Assembly (NCBI GenBank): GCA_013813215.1
Contig: JACCSC010000095.1
Span: 1 to 21,596, forward strand
Source of the DNA: Geodermatophilaceae bacterium
GTDB lineage: Bacteria > Actinomycetota > Actinomycetes > Mycobacteriales > Geodermatophilaceae
Direction: 5' to 3'
Length of the DNA: 21,596 bases
The notes below the pieces were generated by a model, which saw nothing but the letters and a program-made list of their open reading frames with translations, was not told the DNA's origin and searched no databases. Shown here piece after piece: positions 7,727-14,106 of this stretch. Made by a program: the position numbers and the translations under genes. Every line of letters starts with the position of its first letter. Within the stretch, counting starts at the first letter, position 1.

Positions 7727-8218
7727 GTGGAGTTCGACGTACTCATCGAGATCCCCAAGGGCCAGCGCAACAAGTACGAGGTCGACCACCAGACCGGTCG
7801 CATGCGGCTGGACCGGATGCTGTTCACCTCGACGCGGTACCCGGCCGACTACGGCTTCATCGAGGAGACCCTGGGGCAGGACGGCGACCCGCTGGACGCC
7901 CTCGTGCTGCTCGACGAGCCGACCTTCCCCGGGTGCCTGATCTCCTGCCGTGCGATCGGCATGTACCGCATGAGTGACGAGAAGGGCCAGGACGACAAGG
8001 TCCTCTGCGTCCCGGCGACCGATCCGCGGATGGAGCACCTGCGCGACATCCACCACCTCGCCGAGTTCGACCGGCTGGAAATTCAGCATTTCTTTTCCGT
8101 TTACAAGGATCTGGAGCCGGGCAAATCGGTCGAGGGCGCATCCTGGGTCGGCAGGCACGATGCCGAACTGGAGATCCACGCCTCGCTCGATCGGTTACGG
8201 AAAGCTCATGAACACTGA
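7727..8218 (+). CDS. ppa: Inorganic pyrophosphatase
   Basis: Family I soluble pyrophosphatase hydrolyses the pyrophosphate released by DNA, RNA and nucleotide synthesis. The metal-binding signature DGDPLD is at residues 52-57. Other conserved parts are EIPKGQRNKYEVD at the N-terminus (with the active-site Lys/Arg/Glu), YPADYGFIEETLG, DDKVLCVP and HFFSVYKDLEPGK. The frame is open from a GTG at 7706, but the family begins at the VEFDVLIEIPKG segment, so I use GTG 7727. That gives 163 residues, the usual size for actinobacterial enzymes. The gene stands alone on this strand, divergent from dacB, with 100 bases before the downstream signalling gene. Confidence 0.96.
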   Translation: MEFDVLIEIPKGQRNKYEVDHQTGRMRLDRMLFTSTRYPADYGFIEETLGQDGDPLDALVLLDEPTFPGCLISCRAIGMYRMSDEKGQDDKVLCVPATDPRMEHLRDIHHLAEFDRLEIQHFFSVYKDLEPGKSVEGASWVGRHDAELEIHASLDRLRKAHEH

Positions 8219-8225
8219 CTCAAGG

Positions 8226-8290
8226 TCACCCTTTCGAGTGATGGTTCCGCGTAAGCTAAGCTACGCTGTGCGTTACGTCACCGAACGTGA
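8226..8290. repeat. Two similar inverted repeats in the ppa to GGDEF-EAL gap
   Basis: The 100-base gap (8219-8318) holds TCAC-N8-GTGATGG (8226-8244) and TCAC-N5-GTGATGC (8278-8293), two related dyads. Between them lies a short repeat, TAAGCTAAGCTA. They could be operator half-sites or weak hairpins controlling the downstream cyclic-di-GMP gene. The arms are only 4 bases long and the spacers differ, so chance is a real possibility. Confidence 0.25.
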
Positions 8291-8318
8291 TGCTCAAGCC
8301 TGAGCAGTGCGGGGGACC

Positions 8319-10538
8319 ATGTCACAGGACGCAGCGAAGCGGGCAGGGCCGGCCGTCCCGATCAGCCTGTCCCACCGGACCATCCAACGCGGGCTGCCCC
8401 ATCCCGGCCCCGCAGCCGCCGAGCTGTTCCGCCGGCTGGCTCGGGATCTGACCTGCATCTGCGATCTGGACGGTCGGCTGCGCTGGCTGTCCGAGAGCTG
8501 GCACGAGGCGCTCGGACACCGACCGCACGACCTGGTGGGGCGGTCGCTGCGCGATCTGGTGCACCCCGAGGACGTCACCCTGATCAACACCGCACTGCTC
8601 GCCGCCGCAGCGGCCGAACCGGTGCCGAGCCTGGAGACCCGCCTGCGCACCGCGCTCGGGGAGTACCGCTGGCTCATGTGGGACTGGGCCGCGGACCCGA
8701 GCGGTGCCTTGTACGCCGTCGCCCACGACATCACCGACCGCAAGCAGGCCCAGGTCAAGTTGGCCGCCTCCGAGGCGCGGTACCGGTTGCTGACGGAGCA
8801 CTCGACGGACGCGATCACGGTGTCCAACCGCGACGGTCGCTTCGACTACGTCTCTCCCGCCGGGGAGAGCGTGTTCGGCTGGACGCCGACGGAGATGCTC
8901 GGCCGGGACGTCTACGGGTTCATCCACCCGGCGGATGTCGGCCGGGTCCGGACCGCGCTGCTCGGCCTGCTCAACGACCCGCGCACCGTCACGATCGCGG
9001 CCCGGTTCCGGCGCAACGACGGCGCCTACCGCTGGCTGGAGACCACCGGCCGACAGATCCGGGACCGGCAGAGCGGCGAGTTGATCGCCGTGATCGGCAA
9101 CACCCGCGACGTGGCCGAACGGATGACCGCGCAGGATGCCCTCCTGGTGCAGGCCCAGACCGACGCCTTGACCGGGACCGCCAACCGGGCCGCCCTGCGG
9201 GAACGCAGCCGCGAGGCCCTGGCCCGGCTGGCGCGCAACCCCGGTGCCGTCGCCCTGCTGCTGCTGGACCTGGACCGGTTCAAGAACGTCAACGACGCCC
9301 TGGGTCACCACGTCGGTGACGAAGTGCTGATCGCGGTGGCCGACCGGCTCGAGGCCGCCTGCCGCCCGACCGACAGCGTGGCCCGCCTCGGTGGAGACGA
9401 GTTCGTCGTCCTGGCCGAGGGGCTCACCTCGCCGGAGGACGTCCAGATCCTCGCCGAACGCTTCGTCGCCCTCGTGCGCGAACCGTTCGAGGTCAGCGGC
9501 GCCGGGCCCGGCGACCGGCAGGCGCTGCCGCTGACCGTCAGCATCGGTGTCGCAGTGACCACCACGGCCGACCGCGATGTCGAGGACCTGCTCAAGGAGG
9601 CCGACCTCGCGCTCTACCGGGCCAAGGACCGTGGCCGGAATCGGCACGAGCTGTACGACGAGGAGTTGCAGGCCCGCACCCGACACCGGCTCGGCACCCA
9701 CCGCTTGCTGCGCCGGGCGATTGCCGACGAGGACCTCTACCTGCGCTACCAGCCCATCATGCGGATCAGCGACGGTCGGGTGATCGGCGTCGAAGGACTG
9801 CTACGGGTCCGGGACGAGCGCGGCATCGAGCTGACCGCAGGGGACTTCCTCGCGGTGGCCGAGGACACCGGCCTGATCCGCAGCGTCGATGCCTGGGTGC
9901 TGCGGCAGGCCCTGGCCGACCAGGCGACGTTCCGCCAGCTCGACCCGAGCGTGTTCGTCAGCATCAACCTGAGCTACCGCAGCGCCTCGGACGGCTCGTT
10001 CGCCAACTGGATCGCCACCGCGCTGTCCGCCGCCGGCCTGCCTGGCAGCTCGCTGCGGGTCGAGCTGACCGAGCGCGCCCTGCGCGATGCCAGTGGACCG
10101 TCGGTGGCCGGGGTGCAGCGGCTGCGCAACGCCGGGGTACAGGTCGGTCTGGACGACTTCGGAACCGGGTCGTCGAGCCTGTCGGCCCTGCAGCGGATCC
10201 CGCTGGACTTCCTGAAGATCGACCGGGAGATCGTCCAGGGCGCGTTGCCGGGAACCCGGCAGGCGCAGATCGTGGGCGCGATCGTGCGGATGGCCCAGGC
10301 ACTGGACCTGGAGGTCGTCGCCGAGGGCGTCGAGTCCGAACAGCAGTACGCGGCGGTCCGCGCGCTGGGCTGCGAGAGCGGCCAGGGCTGGTACTTCGGG
10401 CAGCCGATGCCGGCCGCGGAGTACCGCCACCTGCTCACCGCGGCGGGCCCGGCAGCTGACGGGTCCGGGCAGGTGGAGCCGCCTGTCGGAATCGAACCGA
10501 CGACCTATTCATTACGAGTGAATCGCTCTACCGACTGA
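8319..10538 (+). CDS. PAS-PAS-GGDEF-EAL cyclic-di-GMP turnover protein
   Basis: This is a probable cytosolic bifunctional cyclic-di-GMP enzyme of 739 residues. Two PAS domains (about 35-145 and 150-270; WHEALG...HPED, then FGWTPTEMLGR...HPADVGR) precede a GGDEF domain. That domain has LDLDRFKNVND, an intact GGDEF at 358-362, and the allosteric I-site RPTD five residues before it. The EAL domain reads EGL (492-494) instead of EAL. It keeps the other catalytic blocks: SINLS, ELTER, DDFGTG (612-617), LKID, AEGVES and QGWYFG. Both diguanylate cyclase and phosphodiesterase activity look possible. No membrane helix is seen. The start is ATG 8319, preceded by GGGGGA; GTG 8307 is an alternative. The last ~21 residues (PVGIEPTTYS...) are encoded antisense to tRNA-Thr and are not part of any domain. 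Confidence 0.94.
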   Translation: MSQDAAKRAGPAVPISLSHRTIQRGLPHPGPAAAELFRRLARDLTCICDLDGRLRWLSESWHEALGHRPHDLVGRSLRDLVHPEDVTLINTALLAAAAAEPVPSLETRLRTALGEYRWLMWDWAADPSGALYAVAHDITDRKQAQVKLAASEARYRLLTEHSTDAITVSNRDGRFDYVSPAGESVFGWTPTEMLGRDVYGFIHPADVGRVRTALLGLLNDPRTVTIAARFRRNDGAYRWLETTGRQIRDRQSGELIAVIGNTRDVAERMTAQDALLVQAQTDALTGTANRAALRERSREALARLARNPGAVALLLLDLDRFKNVNDALGHHVGDEVLIAVADRLEAACRPTDSVARLGGDEFVVLAEGLTSPEDVQILAERFVALVREPFEVSGAGPGDRQALPLTVSIGVAVTTTADRDVEDLLKEADLALYRAKDRGRNRHELYDEELQARTRHRLGTHRLLRRAIADEDLYLRYQPIMRISDGRVIGVEGLLRVRDERGIELTAGDFLAVAEDTGLIRSVDAWVLRQALADQATFRQLDPSVFVSINLSYRSASDGSFANWIATALSAAGLPGSSLRVELTERALRDASGPSVAGVQRLRNAGVQVGLDDFGTGSSSLSALQRIPLDFLKIDREIVQGALPGTRQAQIVGAIVRMAQALDLEVVAEGVESEQQYAAVRALGCESGQGWYFGQPMPAAEYRHLLTAAGPAADGSGQVEPPVGIEPTTYSLRVNRSTD

Positions 10539-10549
10539 GCTAAGGCGGC
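10474..10549 (-). tRNA. tRNA-Thr, anticodon CGT
   Basis: A full cloverleaf can be drawn on the minus strand. The acceptor stem GCCGCCT pairs perfectly with AGGCGGC, and there is a D-arm GCTC/GAGC. The anticodon stem ATTCA/TGAAT holds loop CTCGTAA (anticodon CGT, reading ACG), and the T-arm is GTCGG-TTCGATT-CCGAC. The discriminator base is T and the CCA end is encoded (TGG at 10474-10476 on the plus strand). The gene lies 20 bases downstream of ricT on the same strand and may share its transcript. The 3' end of the GGDEF-EAL frame overlaps it by 65 bases on the other strand. Confidence 0.97.
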
Positions 10550-10569
10550 GCTGTGCGGCGCGGCCGAGT

Positions 10570-11433
10570 CTACGGGAGGGCGCCGCCGACGGGGCCATCG
10601 GCCGTGCGGCTCCCGGCGTACGCCGACCGTGATCCGCAGACATCGGCCTTGCTACACGCACAGCGCCGGCCACCCTCGTCCAGGCGGACCACGACGCTGT
10701 CCGAAGGCACGTTGCGCCCGACCACACGACCCGCACCCTCGGGCGTGTCCACCCGGTCGCCGACGGCCGGCGCGGTCTCCAGGAAGTCGGCGTAGAGCGG
10801 GTGCTCGTACTTCAGGCAGCACATCAGCCGCCCGCATGCGCCGGAGATCCGCATCGGGTTCAGCGGCAGGTCCTGGTCCTTGGCCATCCGGATCGACACC
10901 GGCTCGAAGTCGCGCAGGAACGTCGCGCAGCACAGGTCACGCCCGCACGAGCCGATTCCGCCCATCACCCGAGCCTCGTCGCGGGCGGACAGCTGGCGCA
11001 GGTCGATCCGGGTCTTCAGGGTGGCGGCGAGGTCGCGCACGAGTGACCGGAAGTCGACCCGGTGCGGCGCGGTGAAGTACACCGTCGACTGGGCCGGTAC
11101 GTCGTCCGCACCGAGCAGGACGTCCACGCCGGCCACCTTCATCGGCAGGCCGTGCTCCCGGATCAGCCGCTTGGCCGCGACCCGGGTGCGCGCCTTGTGC
11201 CGCCGGCGTACGTCGTCGCGCGCGAGGTCGGCCGCCTCGGCGATCCCGACCACGACCGGGAACCCGTCGGTGTCGACGTCGACCCACTGTGCGCCCCACA
11301 CGCACTCGGCCACCTCGTGGCCGTCGTCGGTGGAGACCAGCAGCCGGTCCCCCACCCGCGGCGTGAAGCCGCCGGGATCGAGGTAGTACAGCCGCCCGTG
11401 CCGGGCGAAGCTCACCGCACAGAGCATGCCCAC
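10570..11433 (-). CDS. ricT: PSP1-domain protein, RicT/YaaT family
   Basis: This 287-residue protein belongs to the PSP1 C-terminal domain family. In Bacillus, RicT (YaaT) works with RicA and RicF in an Fe-S-containing complex that influences RNA maturation; I do not know the role in actinobacteria. Conserved cysteine clusters are GSCGRDLCC (163, 168, 169) and GACGRLMCC (200, 205, 206), plus a C-terminal CACSKADVC (258, 260, 266). These suggest metal or Fe-S binding. The core LPMKVAGVDVLLG...VYFTAPHRVDFR is typical of the domain. The start is GTG 11433, 5 bases after the holB stop; ATG 11427 is an alternative only 2 codons later. A gene of this family beside holB is an order seen in many Gram-positive bacteria. 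The symbol is by family resemblance. Confidence 0.88.
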   Translation of the reverse strand: MGMLCAVSFARHGRLYYLDPGGFTPRVGDRLLVSTDDGHEVAECVWGAQWVDVDTDGFPVVVGIAEAADLARDDVRRRHKARTRVAAKRLIREHGLPMKVAGVDVLLGADDVPAQSTVYFTAPHRVDFRSLVRDLAATLKTRIDLRQLSARDEARVMGGIGSCGRDLCCATFLRDFEPVSIRMAKDQDLPLNPMRISGACGRLMCCLKYEHPLYADFLETAPAVGDRVDTPEGAGRVVGRNVPSDSVVVRLDEGGRRCACSKADVCGSRSAYAGSRTADGPVGGALP

Positions 11434-11438
11434 GGCGC

Positions 11439-12635
11439 TCAGGGTAGGCGCAGGCGCACGGTCATGGCCTCGATGGCGACCAGCGGTTTGACGTTCAGCT
11501 CCAGGGCGAGCCGGGCCGCAAGCACGGCGTCCAGCCGCCGCAGCAATCCTTCCGCCGTGAGCCCTCGGGCCAGCCTGCGCACGTCGGTGTCCCGGTCGCT
11601 GTGCCAGAGCCGGACCGCCGCACCGGAGCGGGCGGCGAGGGCATCGCGGTAGAACCCCGCGAGGTCGACCAGCGCCCGGTCCAACGCGTCACGCTGCGCC
11701 CGGGTGGCGCGCAGCTTCTGCCGCTTCTCCAGGTCACGCAGCTGGGCGGCAGACCCCCGGGACGCCGCGGCCGCGCCCTTGCCCGTACCGCCGGCTCCGA
11801 GCGCGACCCGCAGCGCTTCGGCCTCGGGCTCGTCGCGCTCCCGCGACAGGGTCTGCGCCTCCTCGCGCGCGCTGCTGACCAGCTCGTCGGCGGCGGCGAA
11901 GCAGTCGGCCAGGGTCCGCAGCGACAACGGGATGTCGAGCACCGCCTTGCGGCGGATCCGCGCCTGCTCGTCCCGCGCCAGCCAGCGGGCCCGGCCGACA
12001 TGACCCTGCGATGCACCCGCAGCCCAGGCCGCCTGGGCCGGGTCGATCCCGTCGCGGCGGACCAGCACCTCGGCGACGGCGGCGGCGTCCGGGACCCGGA
12101 GGGGGACGACGCGGCAACGCGAGCGCAAGGTGAGCGGTACGTCGTCCGGGTGCGTCGATGGCGCGCAGAGCAGGAACACCGTCCGCGCCGGTGGCTCCTC
12201 GACCGCCTTGAGCAGCGCGTTGGCCGCGCCTTCGGTCAGCCGGTCGGCATCCTCGACGATCACCACCTGCCAGCGCCCGGCCGAGGGCCGCCGGGCCGCC
12301 GTACGGACCAGGGCCCGCATCTCCTTGACCCCGATCCACAACCCTTCCGGTACGACGACATGCACGTCGGCGTGCGTGCCGGCGTGCACCGTGTGGCAGT
12401 CGGCACACTCCCCGCATCCACCACGCGGGCACTGCAGCGCGGCGGCGAACGCGCGGGCGGCCACCGACCGGCCGGAGCCGGCCGGTCCGGTGAACAACCA
12501 CGAGTGCGTCATCCCACCGCTACCGCTGCCATCGACGATCCGAGCCGCCGCGGCGGAGGCAGCCCTGAGCGTGGCCACCGTCTCGGGCTGCCCCACGACA
12601 TCGGCCCAGACCCCGGCCGGGGTCGCCGTCGTCAC
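11439..12635 (-). CDS. holB: DNA polymerase III subunit delta'
   Basis: Delta' is the stator subunit of the clamp loader that places the beta sliding clamp on DNA. The N-terminal AAA+ module contains VWADVVGQPETV and the P-loop-like GPAGSGRS (50-57), in which arginine replaces the usual lysine. Delta' subunits typically do not hydrolyse ATP, so this is not a defect. The zinc module cysteines are C69, C74, C77 and C80. The Walker B-like VVIVEDADRLTEGAANALLKAVEEPP and a sensor-like LTLRSRCR follow. The 398-residue length fits. The start is GTG 12635, 16 bases after the tmk stop, with a GGCGGCGG run upstream. tmk-holB-ricT is a well-known conserved cluster, which supports the assignment. Confidence 0.94.
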   Translation of the reverse strand: MTTATPAGVWADVVGQPETVATLRAASAAAARIVDGSGSGGMTHSWLFTGPAGSGRSVAARAFAAALQCPRGGCGECADCHTVHAGTHADVHVVVPEGLWIGVKEMRALVRTAARRPSAGRWQVVIVEDADRLTEGAANALLKAVEEPPARTVFLLCAPSTHPDDVPLTLRSRCRVVPLRVPDAAAVAEVLVRRDGIDPAQAAWAAGASQGHVGRARWLARDEQARIRRKAVLDIPLSLRTLADCFAAADELVSSAREEAQTLSRERDEPEAEALRVALGAGGTGKGAAAASRGSAAQLRDLEKRQKLRATRAQRDALDRALVDLAGFYRDALAARSGAAVRLWHSDRDTDVRRLARGLTAEGLLRRLDAVLAARLALELNVKPLVAIEAMTVRLRLP

Positions 12636-12651
12636 GAGGCCGCCGCCGGGA

Positions 12652-13284
12652 TCACGTGGTCACGACCGTGGCCAGCAGGCCGGCCAGCCGGTGCCGCACC
12701 GCGACGGCGAGCGCGTCCAGCTCGCCGCCGGCGTCCAGGACGAGGTAGCGCGCCGGCTGCGTCGCGGCCAGCCGCAGGAACTCCGCCCGCACCCGGTGGT
12801 GGAAGGCCAGCGACTCCTGCTCGATCCGGTCCAGCCGCCGACGCCCGCCGGCGCGGGCCAGACCGATCGTCGGGTCCAGGTCGAGCAGCACGGTCAGGTC
12901 CGGGCACAGCCCGCCGGTCGCCCAGTCGTTGAGCTGCCGCACCTGGGCGCTGTCCAACGCCCGCCCGGCGCCTTGGTAGGCCAGCGTGCTGTCGACGTAC
13001 CGGTCGGACAGGACGACCTCCCCGGCGGCCAGCGCCGGGACGATGACTGTCTCCACGTGCTCGGCCCGGTCGGCGGCGTACAGCAGGGCCTCGGCCCGGG
13101 GGGTCAGCGTCGAGCCTGGATCGAGCACGATGCCGCGGATCCGCTCCCCCGCAGGCGTCGCCCCCGGCTCACGGGTCAGCCGGACCCGGTGCCCGGCCGC
13201 CTGCAGCCACTCCGCCAGCAACCCGAGCTGGACGGTCTTGCCGGCGCCCTCGCCGCCCTCGAAGGCGACGAACAACCCGGTCAC
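12652..13284 (-). CDS. tmk: Thymidylate kinase (intact copy)
   Basis: Thymidylate kinase phosphorylates dTMP to dTDP for DNA synthesis. The 210 residues contain the P-loop GGEGAGKT at 10-17, TREPGATPAGERIR (TMP contact), ADRAEHV (71-77), the DRY-type SDRYVDST with D94-R95-Y96, and YQGAGR. The arginine-rich lid GGRRRLDRIE completes the active site, so all catalytic elements are present. A much longer open frame runs upstream to 14025, but that part is a shadow of the methyltransferase gene. The start is GTG 13284, overlapping the methyltransferase stop by 4 bases (GTGA). A related but degenerate copy is fused to the transporter two genes upstream, so this one should supply the essential activity. 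Confidence 0.96.
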   Translation of the reverse strand: MTGLFVAFEGGEGAGKTVQLGLLAEWLQAAGHRVRLTREPGATPAGERIRGIVLDPGSTLTPRAEALLYAADRAEHVETVIVPALAAGEVVLSDRYVDSTLAYQGAGRALDSAQVRQLNDWATGGLCPDLTVLLDLDPTIGLARAGGRRRLDRIEQESLAFHHRVRAEFLRLAATQPARYLVLDAGGELDALAVAVRHRLAGLLATVVTT

Positions 13285-14096
13285 GGCGGGTCGGGGAGCA
13301 CGCGGGCCAGCCCGACCAGCGAGTCGAGCCGACCGAGGTTGGCCGGTGAGAGCGGGTTGCGCACGATCCGGGTCACGGCGAGCCCGGCCCGGGCGAAGAC
13401 CAGCCGGTGATGCGCGGGGCTGAAGTGCCAGATGTGCTCGGCCGGCTTCAGCGTCCACCACCGCTCCCGGAGCAGCCGGGCCGGCAGGGAGGAGAAGTAC
13501 GGCGTGGAGAAGGCCAGCACCCCGTCCGGGGCCAGCAGACCTCGGGCGGTCCGCAGGAACGCGACCGGGTCCGGGACGTGCTCGAGGGTGTCCCACGCGG
13601 CGATGACGTCGAAACCGCCGGTCAGTTGGGCGTCGGCGAGCTGTCCCTGCCGCACGTCGAGGCCGAGCCGACCGCCGGCGTGGGCGGCGGCCGATCGGGA
13701 CAGCTCGACCCCGGCGACGGTGTACCCCCGGTCCCGGGCGGCGGCCAGGAAGTGCCCGTAGCCGCAGCCGACCTCGAGCAACCGGGCGCCGGCGGCCCGG
13801 CGGGGCAGGAGGGCAAGCCGGCCACGGGTCCAGGTCCGCTGCAGGCGCATCGCCAGCGAGCGCGGCTCCCCGTAGACGCCGCCGTCGAAGTAGCCGACGT
13901 CGTCGTACACCTCCTGCAGGGCCGTGGGACGCAACCGTGGGCTGACAAAGGCGAGCCGGCAGCGCGGGCAGCGGACGACCGCGAACGGCGGTACGGCGTA
14001 GAGCGGCTCCCCCGGCTCGTGGCACACACAGCAGGTGACCGGCTCGACGTCCTCGTCGGTCCAGGTCGGAGCCGAGGTGTCCCCGCGGGCGCGCAT
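13281..14096 (-). CDS. Class I SAM-dependent methyltransferase with N-terminal zinc ribbon
   Basis: The 271 residues begin with a probable zinc ribbon: CxxC pairs at C22/C25 and C43/C46 (TCCVCHEPG...RCPRCRLAF). A Rossmann methyltransferase fold follows, with SAM motif I LLEVGCGYGHFL at 107-118, an acidic loop in VAGVELS, and AWDTLEHVPDPVAFL as motif IV/post-IV. This architecture is common among small-molecule and sugar methyltransferases, but the substrate cannot be inferred. The start is ATG 14096, 10 bases after the stop of the transporter-kinase gene. The end overlaps tmk by 4 bases. Nothing in the sequence links it to nucleotide metabolism apart from its position. Confidence 0.88.
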   Translation of the reverse strand: MRARGDTSAPTWTDEDVEPVTCCVCHEPGEPLYAVPPFAVVRCPRCRLAFVSPRLRPTALQEVYDDVGYFDGGVYGEPRSLAMRLQRTWTRGRLALLPRRAAGARLLEVGCGYGHFLAAARDRGYTVAGVELSRSAAAHAGGRLGLDVRQGQLADAQLTGGFDVIAAWDTLEHVPDPVAFLRTARGLLAPDGVLAFSTPYFSSLPARLLRERWWTLKPAEHIWHFSPAHHRLVFARAGLAVTRIVRNPLSPANLGRLDSLVGLARVLPDPP

Positions 14097-14106
14097 GCCC
14101 GCGAAT

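Noticed and set aside
8322..9701. A 459-codon open frame on the minus strand
   Set aside because: It is the shadow of the PAS-GGDEF region, with no motifs of its own.
10474..10549. tRNA-Thr as an attachment site of an integrated element
   Set aside because: No integrase, no duplicated tRNA 3' end and no phage or plasmid genes are present on either side; both flanks are ordinary chromosomal genes.
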